From Ostrinia nubilalis (Eukaryota; Arthropoda; Insecta; Lepidoptera; Crambidae), in assembly GCF_963855985.1 (NCBI RefSeq), contig NW_026973566.1, positions 3,944,501 to 4,008,500 of the forward strand: a stretch of DNA of 64,000 nucleotides, given 5' to 3'. This document shows, one piece after another, positions 31,306 to 42,297 of the stretch; positions within the stretch are counted from its first letter, which is position 1, and each line of letters starts with the position of its first letter. The position numbers and the translations under genes were made by a program. The notes under the pieces were generated by a model, which saw nothing but the letters and a program-made list of their open reading frames with translations, had not been told where the DNA came from and ran no database searches.

Positions 31306-32005
31306 TATACATGCCTCGTTTGTTTTGTCTTTTCCAGGGATGACATCATGTGCTTTTATGCACTATTCCCTGTGTTTTATGTTTTGTTGCGATGACGTCC
31401 AATTTATATTGTGGCCAGCGACGTTTTGTTCTGTGGTTTTAAACCCAGACATTTTTTTTCTAGGGATGACATGTGTTGAAATATACACTTTCCCTAGGGC
31501 CCACTGGATGGCTATTCCAGAAAATATGTTAGTAATGGCCGAAATAGCCTTACAACGTTACTGGGGATTCGAGTACCACTGGTTCACAGTTGGGACTCTA
31601 TGGGGAATTTTGAATGCAGGTGGCAAGCAGTGTAATTTGAAACTGATGCTTACAGGTATGAAAGAGGGGTTTGAAAGATGATTGTATGTTAGTGTTGGGT
31701 TATATTTATGCTCGGACAGCAGAGATTATTTTAGGTTTGAAGAACATCAGTCCTGGTAGTTGGTTTTCATCTGGTTTGTTTTGCTTAGTGAAAAGTCAGT
31801 TTGTTTTTGTTCCTGTTATGTCAGCATACCCTACAACTCGTTGTTTGTTTTCTAGATTTTTTTTTTCAGTTGAAGTTTCTGCTGGAATGTTTTCTTTTTG
31901 GGGTCTTTCTGCGTTTAGACACATTTTTTTTTTCTTTTTCAGTTTGTAGTTCGCTGAGGGCAGCTCAGATTCTTTCTCCGTGCGAATGTCTAGGGGGGAG
32001 GGTAT
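31306..32005 (+). other. LARD internal sequence, 3' part, with two similar hairpins
   Basis: Two stem-loops with the same layout occur at 31335-31372 and 31460-31497, with compensatory base changes between them. An open frame of 118 codons (31325-31681) overlaps both, but its product is an unremarkable Cys/Phe/Met-rich string and I do not call it a gene. The segment ends in the polypurine tract 31991-32005. Confidence 0.55.
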
Positions 32006-33321
32006 TGTAGCGTTGCAGTTTTGGCTGTTTTTCACAAATTGTTTTTCTTACTCGATGTTTGGATTTAGGATACCACTAGCGACATCTATTGGCGTGATTT
32101 AGAATTAATTTGCAATAGATGGCGCTTTTTGCTCAGTCAATTCAAATATATTTTATTGAAACATTTCCTAATGTTTTTGTTTTGATTATTCTATTTTTTA
32201 ATAGAATATTTTCAGTGTTCAGGAGATTGTTTTCATCATGGTTTTTATTAGTATTTGCTTTTCTAAGCGGCGAAACGAAACGTCTTGCGATGTCAATGAC
32301 TCGCAAGCTGTCAGTTGAGCTGTCAAATGACTTTGGAATTTTGGTCGATCTTGCGCGGCCGCAGTTTTATTATTTTCGGGGATGTAATCCCCCATGTTTC
32401 AAATCGTGTGATGCGGAATGCATCCACGATAATTTATTAATATAATTTAAAAATATTCACACATGAGAGGTTTCCTAAACGTTATGTTGGACGAGGGCTG
32501 GGATCAGCTGGGATGCTGAAGACTGTGAGTGAGGCTCAGATTAGCGAACGGTCTTCATGCGGGATTTCAAATTTTATATTTTCAAATTTCAAATTTCATA
32601 TTTTACGATTTTACATTTCATATTTTAGATATTTCAATATTTCATATTGATTTCTATAATTATTACTCCTTTCTGAACTGCTGATCTCTTCGCATTTCCT
32701 CCTTGTCATCAAACCTCTGTCTCTGCAAGAGTTTGAACGCTTACCTGTCGAAGAGATGCAAGAGCTTTATCTGGCACTGCGCGCTTGAGGCCGTGGAGGA
32801 CGCTGCTTGTAACCTAAAAGTGTGCGAGACCCGTTGGACCCCGGAAGAAGAGAGGAACGTTCAGGGTAACGGCTTATAACCGCATGGCTTCCAAGGTACC
32901 CACTTTTCCATCCTTCAAGTAGGAGTCTTTCTGACCTGACATCGCGCAGTTATCTTAACTAGTAGAGTCTTTTAATATTTAGGCTGAGTTTTAAGAAATT
33001 TGTAGTGGCAATAATATTCACCAAACCGAACCTATTTAACGACCCTGAATCCCTTGAGGTTGGCACTATCTATTACAGTGGTTATAATATCTTAATTGTT
33101 AACTGTATATGAGCATACGAGATAAAAATAAATTGTGTCAATTGAGAGGGAGCTGTTTTATTTACATTTTCTAATTTCACACAAGGAACGGTAACTTATA
33201 TAAATTTCTGCAAGCCGGACAACCTCTTTTTCACGTGCAGACAATTCACCATCTTCTCCGTCTGCACCGGTCGCGGTTCAATTCCAGTCACCAAGCCGCC
33301 AGGAAAAAATCCTTTCTTGCA
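32006..33321 (+). repeat. LARD 3' LTR
   Basis: It is nearly identical to 25478-26793. Differences I can see are near 32049 (TACTCG against TTCTCG), 32767 (CTTTATC against CTTCATC) and 33271 (GTCGCGG against GTGGCGG). Confidence 0.85.
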
Positions 33322-33336
33322 AAACACAATGGCGTT

Positions 33337-34512
33337 TAGAGGTTTGCACCGGAGCGAGATTTTAACAACCGATTGAATTCACCGGTGATCGGGCAATCTC
33401 CGGTGAAAAACCGGAGATCACCGGAGAATAAAGAAATTTTGTTCCTATTTTTTAATTATACATTCAAAATGATGAAATAAGAATAAGCGATTGATATACT
33501 TTATATAATCATTTATTAAGAAAAAAAAAACGTTTTATATTGTTAGCAAATGCTGATTTTGATTTAAGAAACACAACATGTAGAGATGGGTAGTGGGTAA
33601 AAACCCATTTCACCCGATTGGGTTAAAACTGGGTGATTTGGGTAAAAACCCGGTTTTTACCCATTATCACCCATTCTGGTGGGTGAAAACAAAAATAGCG
33701 TTTTTTTAAAGTGAGAAGTGGTATTTGTTGCTAAGGGGGCGTTCTAGTGTTACCTAATGCAATCTGGGGGGAGAGGAGGTCTTGAAATACGTTACAATGC
33801 GTTACAGTGGCGGAAGGGCGGTTCGATTTCAAGTTTTTAAGCAGAAGTACTTTGTAGTTGGTGTTGTTATTTGTAACTTTATACCGTAATGTCATCAAAG
33901 AGAAAGTTTGGCATCTTTGGCATCCCCCCCCTCCATGTCCTTGCCATGATCACAAATTATTGTGTTCCTACTAAATTTCTTCTAAATCGGTTCAACGATT
34001 CTTGAAATAACACCATTTTATAAAATAATTGGTCACATCATTATAACGTGATCAATTTTACGATTTGGCCACGATATAAATGCATATTAGTGTTAAAGAA
34101 GAACGGTCACGCCCCATACAAAAAAAACCCAGACCCGACAGAAACGAGACATACCTCAGTTTTTTTGTCATGTCTTAATTAGTTGAATTATATATTTTTT
34201 ATATTCGAATTCTATGTATAACACCAAAATATTACCCTTTGTTTTTGTTTAGGCGTTATACAAAAACTAATGACTGAAAAAATTAATATAATTAGAAAGA
34301 AACAAGTTGGTAAATAAGTGGCATGTTAAATAATTGTATAAAAAAAAATATTGTTGAATGTGTCTTTTATTTGTGTTACTTTATTATATAAGAAAATATA
34401 TGCGACGATCACCGGAGATCAATCGGTTAAGTACCGATTATTTCAATCGATTACTTTTACCGGTAAATCACCGGTTATTCTCCGGTACTCACTGCTCCGG
34501 TGCAAACCTCTA
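33337..34512. mobile_element. hAT-type non-autonomous transposon, TSD ATGGCGTT
   Basis: The ends TAGAGGTTTGCACCGGAG and its complement are flanked by the 8-bp TSD ATGGCGTT (33329-33336 and 34513-34520). Subterminal CCGGTGAT/CCGGAGA motifs recur near both ends. There is no transposase. Around 33580-33690 a run of GGGTAAAAACCC-like repeats starts TAGAGATGGGTAGTGGG, resembling the end of another hAT family. Confidence 0.85.
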
Positions 34513-34531
34513 ATGGCGTTTCCACCCCGTG

Positions 34532-34674
34532 CATTCTCTCTCGAACCAATGTAAAAGCAACATCTACTGCGTGTAGGGATGGGCAAGCATTCGATATTTT
34601 TTACCCAAACCTAACTGCGTGTAGTACAAATACAACTTTACCAAACCGGCTCCAGAGTTTTTCTCCGCAACAAA
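34532..34674 (+). repeat. BEL-1 5' LTR, right piece
   Basis: It resumes at CATTCTCTCTCGAACCAATG and ends TTTTTCTCCGCAACA. A 40-bp insertion at 34574-34613 distinguishes it from the 3' LTR. GGTGACCCC follows within about 15 bases of the LTR end as a likely primer-binding region. Confidence 0.75.
34574..34613. mobile_element. 40-bp hAT relic, TSD ACTGCGTG
   Basis: TAGGGATGGGCAA at the left and TTACCCAAACCTA at the right are imperfect inverted repeats of hAT type. ACTGCGTG flanks both sides (34566-34573 and 34614-34621), while the 3' LTR has one copy and no insert. Confidence 0.75.
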
Positions 34675-34707
34675 TTTTGGTGACCCCTGTGCTCTACGTG
34701 GTGCCTG

Positions 34708-35010
34708 CGTGCGACGCCCGACGGCGATGCTTGGATACTTCATCCAATTTTCGACGCCGTCGTCCGCCGATTGCGCCGCCGGAAGAAAAAACGTGCACGT
34801 GCACCACGTGCAACCAAGACCACGCCAACACGACTTCGAGCTTCTGAAGGAGAGTGAGCTGGTTCCATCGTGCGACGCCCGGGGGCGACGCTTGGATATT
34901 TTCATCAATTTTTCGACGCCGCCGGAAGATAAAGCGTGCATAACCTCTACGTGCAACCAAGACCACGCCAAGACGACTTCGAGCTTCTAAAGGAGAGTGA
35001 GCTGGTTCCT
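34708..35010 (+). repeat. Tandem duplication of about 150 bp in the BEL-1 leader
   Basis: GTGCGACGCCC...TTCGACGCCG...CAACCAAGACCACGCCAA...CTTCGAGCTTCT...GGAGAGTGAGCTGGTTCC appears twice with moderate divergence, between the LTR and gag. Confidence 0.8.
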
Positions 35011-35083
35011 TTTATTATTTCACACCAAACCCTCTATCTTACTTACTTACAATTTCTAACCAAATTTTACACAATTTTTCAAA

Positions 35084-36274
35084 ATGACGTCACAAGACAA
35101 AACTTTTCCCAACGACATTGTTCAACTTTCACGCAGTAGAGCAGCATTTAAGGGTAAACTTACCCAATTCACCAATTTCATAGATAATTTAGCAACTCCA
35201 TTAACTGCAGATGATATTTTAAACCTTGAGTTTCGCATAGAAAATGTTACATCAACTTATGAGAAATTTGACACAATTCAGATGCAATTAGAGTGCCTGT
35301 CCGAGGACACCAGTTTTCAACTCCTCGAACGTGAAAAGTTCGAGGAGCTTTACTTTGAGAGCCTAGCCAAGGCCAAAGGCCTGGTTATGGCCTTTAGAAA
35401 CGACAATGATGAACCTGAAGCCAAACCATCTCATAGTAGTGAATGTATTGACTCCATTAAATTTCCAGAAATTGCATTACCCAGTTTTAGCGGTGACTTT
35501 AGGGAATGGCTTGAATTTAGGGAGACATTCGATGCCTTAATAAATCAGAGTTCATTAAAATCAATACAAAAGTTTAAATATCTTCGCAGTTGTCTGAAGG
35601 ACGGAGCTCTCGAGGTTGTCAATTCGATAGAATACACATCTGATGGTTACCAAATGGCGTGGAGGCTGTTGTGTGAACGCTACAACAACCCTCGCTTACT
35701 AGTTTCAAATCACCTTCGATCTCTCTTTGAAATACCATCTATTTCATCTGAAAATGCCAAGTCACTTAGAGCATTAATTGATAATATAAACAAACATCTG
35801 CGATCACTTCACACACTTAACATTCCCATTGATGATTGGGACTTAATTATCATTTATTTTATGTCGAACAAATTACCTTCCTCGCTACAACGATCATGGG
35901 AGGAAAACCAAAGCTCAAATGTACTACCTTCGTTGCAGGACTTCAAAAACTTTATACGGAGGCGAGCTGACATTCTCGACAACTTGAATGCCACTAAACC
36001 TGGGGGCCCGGAGGCACGGAAAAGTTTGGTAACCACATCCTCAAAGCCAATTGTAAATCCTTCGTGTCCGCAGTGTAAAGGTAGGCACTATCTTTACCAA
36101 TGTAACAATTTCTTGGCTCTGAATGCAAGGGAACGCTATAGGGCTGTAAAATCATTTCATTTGTGTGCAAACTGCCTAGGCAAAAATCACAATGTGAGCA
36201 ATATAATTGTCGCTCTTCGCACTGCAAGTACTGTAAAGGTAAGCACAACACACTGTTACATATTGACAGTGTGA
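35084..36274 (+). pseudogene. BEL-1 gag
   Basis: The ATG at 35084 starts a frame with the BEL/Pao gag region known as DUF1759 (LPSFSGDFREWLEFRETFDALI, FKYLRSCLKDGALEVV, AWRLLCERYNNPRLL). Cysteine clusters CPQCKGRHYLYQC and CANCLGKNH follow near residues 325-365. The correct frame shifts near 36195 into the next frame (SSHCKYCKGKHN) and again near 36450 into the protease frame. In intact BEL elements gag and pol are one frame, so these are lesions. Confidence 0.8.
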
Positions 36275-36370
36275 CTCCTTCTACAATGCATGTTGCACAA
36301 CCAATTTCAAGTACCTCGCTGCACTCTCACCAAACCAATAAATCAAATAACCAAGTGCCAGTGAGGGAAC

Positions 36371-36852
36371 ATGTACAGCCAGCAGCAAATGCAGGTTCAA
36401 TCAATACTCATACACATAATAATGCGGTCACCGCACCAACCAAAAATCAAAAAAAATGTATTTTTGTCTACAGCAATGGTCCGAGCATACGACTCGCGAC
36501 ATCAAACCCACAACTTGAGAGTCTTACTAGATAGTGGCTCACAATCCAATTTTATTTCAGAAAAGGCCTTTCAATTGTTGAAACTAGCCAAACGAAATGT
36601 CAATATGGAAGTGATAGGTTTCAATGATACTTCAACCAAAATAAAAGAATATTGTAACCTCAATATTGAGTCAAATGATAGACAATTTCAAACAAAGCTG
36701 ACTTGTTTAATTGTGCCACAAATTTGTAATCTACCAAATTATAATTCACCAAAAATAACTCAACTCTTGAACATTCCAGCTCACATCAAATTGGCAGACG
36801 AGAACTTCTCTTCAGCGGGTGAGGTTGACCTACTCATTGGCGCCGAGCTATT
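36371..36852 (+). pseudogene. BEL-1 aspartic protease region
   Basis: The frame from about 36450 encodes RVLLDSGSQSNFIS, the retropepsin active site of BEL/Pao, and ends in DLLIGAEL just before a foreign insertion at 36853. The first codons after 36371 are out of register with the family. The protein would process the polyprotein. Confidence 0.75.
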
Positions 36853-37713
36853 TATTTTATTTTATTTTATAAAACACATGACAAATTACAATTTTCAAAA
36901 AAATATTTTAACAAAATTGTTTTGCTTAGATCTAGATTGTAATTCAGAAGTATGTGTTATTAGAAAAGCAAGGTGGGTAGGTCAGTACAGTTCAAACGTC
37001 ACCGCAGTCATGCACGTAACGTACGGACGCGAGCAAACAAATAAGTAGGTAGGTTAATCAGGCGAGACTCAGCGACGACGTCGAGCTGACTCAAAGTCAT
37101 CACCGAGCCCGTCAGGCGCGGCGTAGAGGACATCCTGCAGTGATTCGATATAATGTGTGAGTCTGGAAGCAAAAATATCGATCTCCGGGTTATGCTTTGC
37201 CAATTCATTATACTGACGAGCCATTCTAACTAAGGGACTGTAAAAGGAGGTATTGTTTTTAAAAATCTGTAATGCAAAAAGGTTAGTTTTGTTGGATCTT
37301 CGAGCACTATGTTTGATGTGAAATGATATTTGAGAAAGTAAGTAAGGGGTGTCTATAACCGAATTAATTATTTTGTAAAGATAGACAAAGTCAAAATATT
37401 TTCGAGGCAATTCAAGTTTTTGAATGCCAAATTTTTGAAGACTTGCTTCATAATCGAAACCTGGACGACCCAGACGCAGGCGATAGTTAAGCATTCGTAA
37501 ACATTTCCGCTGTACCCGCTCAATTTCGTCAATATGTACCCTGTAGTGAGGAGACCAAACGGGGCTGCCGTACTCCAAGATACTCCTGACGATAGCGGAG
37601 AATAAATAAAGCAAGGACCGGGGTTTTTTAAAACCTTTAGTGGATCTGAAGACGAAACCAAGGAGTTGATTGGCTTTTGATGTTATGTGCTCATAGTGTG
37701 GTCGAAAAGATAG
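36853..37713 (-). pseudogene. 5'-truncated non-LTR element inserted antisense in BEL-1 pol
   Basis: The minus strand encodes the end of a Jockey/CR1-type RT: KANQLLGFVFRSTKGF, SILEYGSPVW and VQRKCLRML, over about 200 codons (37714-37069). A 3' UTR and an (AAAAT)n tail at 36853-36870 follow. It interrupts BEL-1 between the protease and RT: GAGCTATTT on the left and TTTTACAACTT on the right rejoin in frame. 5' truncation and the short tail repeat fit target-primed insertion. Confidence 0.8.
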
Positions 37714-39373
37714 ATTTTACAACTTATTGTGCTTTGGAAGGCATAGTCTGGGAGAGGGCTGTCCTATATTACAAAAGACAAAGCTGGGCTGGATAGTATC
37801 AGGGTCTTTAGCAAGTCCCATACAGGTACGATGCAATTTATCATTAAAAACTCAATTAAAACATTTCTGGGAAATGGAGGAATGTGGTGACAATCCATTC
37901 ACTCCCCATAATGATCAAGTGTCCTATGATGACAAAGTATGTGAGAAGGTGTTCATGACACACACTCGCACTGCTGAGGGCAACTTTGTAATACAATTAC
38001 CATTCAAATTTCCTATTAGTAATTTTGGTCAATCTAAGCACATTGCCCAACAACGATTCCATTCATTAGAACGAAAATTTTCAAAAAACGATGAGTTTAA
38101 GCAAATGTATATTCAATTTATGAGAGAATTTGAACAAACAGGGCGCATGGAGAAATGTACTTCCTCTGACGTCCCGCTTAATTTCTTACCACATCATGCT
38201 GTTGTCAACCTAGAGAAGTCTACCACACCCCTGAGAGTAGTTTTCGATGCTTCTTGTCCAACTTCGTCCGGGTATTCTCTGAATGATATTTTGCACAAGG
38301 GCACAATCAAACAGGATACACTAAATCACATTTTATTACGTTTTCGATTGCACAAATATGTAATTAACGCCGACATACGTAAAATGTTTTGTTGCATACA
38401 CATAAATGCTGATCAACAATCTCTGCAATGCATTCTGTGGAGGGAGGAGCCTCACCATGAGCTTCAAACTTTCAAATTAACAACACTCAGCTTTGGGCTG
38501 AAACCTGCGCCGCACATTGCAACACGCTGCTTACTGCATTTGGCACAAGAAACTCGCACTGCTTTGCAACAACTTCCAGATGCAGCACGGTCTTCAGCCG
38601 AGTTGCCGGTGGCAGCCGCAGCGGCCGCAGCGATCGAGGAGCAGTTCTACGCTGATGACCTACTTTTCTCAGGTGACGATGAGCACAGAATCACGCAGGT
38701 CGCCCTGGAGGTAGACAGAGTCCTGCGCACAGCCAACTTTCATCTACGTAAGTGGAAAACTAATTCATCACAAATTCAACAAGCACTACCTACACAAACA
38801 GAAAGTACAACATCACAAAGCGTCCAACTCGGACAACCAGGGGATAGCTTGCACAAAATATTAGGACTTCAATGGTCAAACCAAAACGACAATTTGAATT
38901 ATTCAATTAATTTGCAACCTATACCAAATAATGTAACAAAACGAGTTATTTTATCTCGAGTTTCAAGTATCTTCGACCCTTTGGGTCTATTTGGCCCATG
39001 CCTAATTCTTGCCAAATGCTTCATTCAACGACTATGGGTGGACGGGTCGGATTGGGACCAACCTATTTCACAAACTCTTTTAAAAGATTGGTTAACATTT
39101 TACAATGGACTTCAATACCTAAGATTATTACAGATTCCCAGAGTAGTTACAATAAGCAATTATACAACTTTCCAATTACATGGGTTTGCAGACAGCTCCA
39201 CACAAGCTTACGGGGCGGCCATTTATGTGCTTACAACCAATGCACAAGGCCAAACTCTAGTTCGATTATTATTTTCAAAAACACGAGTAGCACCACTAAA
39301 GACTCAAATTGAGTGCGGCGTTATTGTTGGCAGTCAATATGAAGGATTTGCAGTCATCACTCAGTCCCTATAA
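37714..39373 (+). pseudogene. BEL-1 reverse transcriptase and start of RNase H
   Basis: The frame resumes after the insert with LQKTKLGWIVSG and continues through RT motifs: PLRVVFDASCPT, VINADIRKMF, TTLSFGLKPAPH and the catalytic FYADDLLFSGDD. The long Ala-rich run (VAAAAAAAAIEEQ) just before YADD is unusual. The connection domain and RNase H start (HGFADSSTQAYGAAIY) follow. Frameshifts near 39310 and 39370 disconnect it from the integrase frame. Confidence 0.85.
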
Positions 39374-41244
39374 ACGACATTCAATACTGGTCCGACTCGA
39401 CTATCACGTTAGCGTGGATAAAGACAGAACCTCACAAGCTAAATACATTTGTAGCCAACAGAGTTACCAAGATTCAAGCTCTAACAGACAAGTCCAAATG
39501 GCGCTGGGTTCCTAGTAATGAAAACCCAGCAGATTTGCTTTCAAGGGGGGTTTTACCTGACAAATTAGTTAACTGCACAACTACCTCTAAGTTTTGGTTT
39601 GAAGGTCCAACATTTTTGAGTAAACCACAAGGTGAGTGGCCTCAAAATAAACAGCAAACCCAAGAATTAATTGAGCTAAAGGCAAAACATTCCCCATGCA
39701 AAACATTATGCAACACAACACAAAATAGGGCTAACGACAACACATTCATAAACAATTTAATTTCAAGGTGGTCCAGTGACACGAAACTATTTCGTATATT
39801 TGCACTCGTACTAAGGTTTTTACACAACTGCAAAAATAAAACCCACAAAATTACAGGGCCAATTTCATGCCAAGAGCAAAGGCAAGCTGCCAATAAACTA
39901 ATAATATTTACACAAATAGAATCATTTCCTAACGAATACAAACTTCTTAAAAATAACTCACAATTACCTAAAACCTCAAAACTTTTGAGTCTTAAACCAT
40001 TTATAGATAATGATCTTATAAGGGTGGGAGGACGTCTTAGTCAATCACACTACGAATTTGACAAAAAACACCCCATCATACTACACAGCAATCACACATT
40101 AACCAAACTAATTATGAGGAACGAGCACGTCCGCCTCATGCATGCAGGACCCCAGCTGCTGCTGTCTAGCATGAAGGAGCAGTACTGGCCTATCAAGGGT
40201 AAGCTTTTAGCCAATAACATTTTTAGAGAATGCGTACCTTGCTTCAGAGCCAAGCCACATACACCGACGCCTATTATGGGCGACCTACCAGGTCACAGAG
40301 TGCAACCGGCGCCGCCATTTTACACTGTGGCACTAGACTATGCGGGTCCATTTCTACTCAAAGACAGGCAGGGGCGTGGTTGCAAAACTTACAAGTCCTA
40401 TATTGCCATTTTTATATGTTCTTCAACGAAGGCCGTACATATTGAACTTGTTACAGGTCTAGAAACTCACAGCTTCCTATCGGCGTTCAGAAGGTTCATA
40501 GCTAGACGCGGGAAGCCACGAGTGGTGGTGAGCGACAACGGCACCACCTTTCGGGGTGCTGACAGGGAGTTAAGGGAGCTATACGATTTTCTTAACACGA
40601 ATTCTAACGAATTGACAACTTCGTACACCGACCAAGGTATCGAATGGAAGTTTGTACCTAGTTACTCACCTCACATGAATGGTTTGGTAGAGGGCGCTGT
40701 CAAAAGTTGTAAATATCATCTTAAGCGTGTCCTAAAACAAAGTCTACTTACCTATGAAGGTTTCTCAACAATTTTAATTCAGATAGAGGGCATCCTTAAC
40801 AGCAGACCTTTATGTCCCATTCCTTTTTCCGATTCCGAAATATTCCAAGTCCTTACACCAGCTCACTTCCTAATAGGAAGAACTCCAATGGCACTGCCGG
40901 ATTACCAATACGACGAAGTCCCAACCAACCGACTTAAATACTTTCAACAACTCCAACAGATCTACCAATCTTTCTGGAAGGGCTTCTCAAGAGACTACGT
41001 GGGGCTACTCCAACAACGAGGCAAGTGGCAGAGCTCCAAGGGACCCACGCTGGCAGCGGGCTCCGTAGTTCTCATCAAGGACAAGCACACTCCACCATGC
41101 CAGTGGAGACTGGCAAGGATCATCGAGACACACCCCGGGGGCGACGGCGTGACTCGCGTTGCCACACTGAAGACATCCCAGGGCTCCACCATCAAGCTGT
41201 CCTTCCCGAAGATTTGTCCTCTACCAATATTAGATAATAATTAA
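39371..41244 (+). pseudogene. BEL-1 RNase H end and integrase
   Basis: This frame opens in RNase H (YWSDSTITLAW, NPADLLSRGV). It runs through an HHCC zinc module (HPIILHSNH...HVRLMHAGPQ...CVPCFRAKP) and the integrase core with Asp in VALDYAGPF, Asp in VVVSDNGTTF and Glu in GLVEGAVKSCK. It has a C-terminal domain (GSVVLIKDKHTPPCQWRLARI) that BEL integrases share. The stop is at 41242-41244. The module itself has no internal stop, but upstream lesions silence it. Confidence 0.85.
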
Positions 41245-41773
41245 CTTACTTAAATAACTTAGTACATTATGTATTAACCTTTCTTGTAACCGAGTAATGT
41301 ATCTTATTTATCATTGATAATAACTTAAAATATCTAGAGTATCATACTATTATATTATAACCATTTTGCCTGTAACCAAATCTAACTTAGACTCATATTT
41401 CATATTGTGTAATACTTGTTTCAAGCAAATGTATCTTAAACTCATACAGTATAATTTCATATTATTAGATAGTACTCAACTGTATTGCATTAGTTAGTAC
41501 ATTATCATTAATGCCAATATTTATTTGTGAAACTTCAATAAATACTTAAGTTGTGTGGGTTTCATTGAAATACCAGAGTAGGTACATAGATAGGTAGGTA
41601 ACCTATTTCAAACAAATTAATAATACACAAGTAATTTAGATTTCAATTTATTGTAGCAATTAAACCTAATAATGTAAACACTTAACTTAGTAGGTAAACT
41701 CAATTAATACACTTTAAATACAACAATTTAAATACTTAAAATTAAATTATTTAACTATTTCAAGGGGGGAGCA
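41245..41773 (+). other. BEL-1 3' untranslated region
   Basis: AT-rich sequence that ends in the polypurine tract CAAGGGGGGAGCA just before the 3' LTR. Confidence 0.7.
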
Positions 41774-42059
41774 TGTTCCGAACCCATGTTAGCGCCATCT
41801 ACCTATATTATTATAAAACAAATTATGTTTGTAAAGCGCCATCTATAATTCATCTTGCTTTATAAGAACTAACAGTACAATTAACAGTTTACGAAATGAT
41901 TTAAACAAGGAATCATAGATGGCGCTACGCGCGACCGTCCGTGCTGTGCACGAGTGCGACCATTGTAACATTCTCTCTCGAACCAATGTAAAAGCAACAT
42001 CTACTGCGTGTAGTACAAATACAACTTTACCAAACCGGCTCCAGTTTTTCTCCGCAACA
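41774..42059 (+). repeat. BEL-1 3' LTR
   Basis: It starts TGTTCCGAACCCATG and ends TTCTCCGCAACA, 286 bp, and is followed by the TSD CTCCT. It serves as the uninterrupted reference for the broken 5' LTR. Confidence 0.85.
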
Positions 42060-42297
42060 CTCCTTCTGCAGTCGTGTAATAATGACACCTTTTGGTGCTA
42101 CAGTAAGGTGACTTCTTTTTCTCATCTAGCTTTTTCATTTTTCAAATTTGTATGCTGACTATCCTAACTTAATTAGGTAATACGTTATTTTATAGCATGT
42201 TTTCATTTTGTTAAATCATCTTTTAATTATCTTTTACCTGACAAATACCTAATTTCGTCAAATATGAGAAATAATAAAAAGCATCATTACTTTACCC

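Larger units (their letters stand above)
25478..33321 (+). mobile_element. Non-coding LTR retrotransposon (LARD)
   Basis: Two 1316-bp LTRs (25478-26793 and 32006-33321) flank 5.2 kb that has no gag or pol. AAAC on both sides is the TSD (25474-25477 and 33322-33325). A primer-binding site (TGGCGCCC at 26795) and a polypurine tract (TAGGGGGGAGGGTAT, 31991-32005) are in place. I see at least three differences between the LTRs, so the insertion is fairly recent. Such large derivatives move with enzymes from a related autonomous element. The internal region contains later insertions at 27197-28608 and 29630-31305, leaving about 2.1 kb of its own non-coding RNA sequence. Confidence 0.85.
19578..34531. 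mobile_element. P-element-like insertion in the BEL-1 5' LTR
   Basis: CATTCTCT(C) occurs at 19570-19578 and 34532-34540, while the intact 3' LTR has it once. That is an 8-bp TSD such as P and hAT elements make. The ends read CACAGATGAG and, inverted, CACGGGGTGG, so only the first bases agree. Inside are spliced remnants of a THAP/P-type transposase (22802-24940, minus). After removing the LARD, Helitrons, hAT and other later insertions, about 5 kb of its own sequence remains. A P-like identity is inferred from TSD length plus transposase fragments; the lack of clear inverted repeats is a weakness. Confidence 0.5.
19378..42059 (+). mobile_element. BEL-1 (BEL/Pao LTR retrotransposon), split by a 15-kb insertion in its 5' LTR
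   Basis: The left end TGTTCCGAACCC (19378) and the right LTR 41774-42059 belong to the same LTR, and CTCCT flanks both outer ends (19373-19377 and 42060-42064), a 5-bp TSD. The 5' LTR is in two pieces, 19378-19577 and from 34532 on, separated by the P-like insertion. The internal region has gag, protease, RT, RNase H and integrase in BEL order, with several frame breaks and an antisense non-LTR fragment (36853-37713). It is an old, inactive copy. Confidence 0.8.

Noticed and set aside
31325..31681. 118-codon open frame in the LARD
   Set aside because: It overlaps the two covarying hairpins, has no recognisable domain and has an odd Cys/Met/Phe-rich composition; non-coding RNA structure explains the region better.
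33580..33690. Telomere-like or satellite array of GGGTAAAAACCC
   Set aside because: It is short, imperfect and inside a hAT MITE, and starts like a hAT end; not telomeric (insect telomeres use TTAGG).
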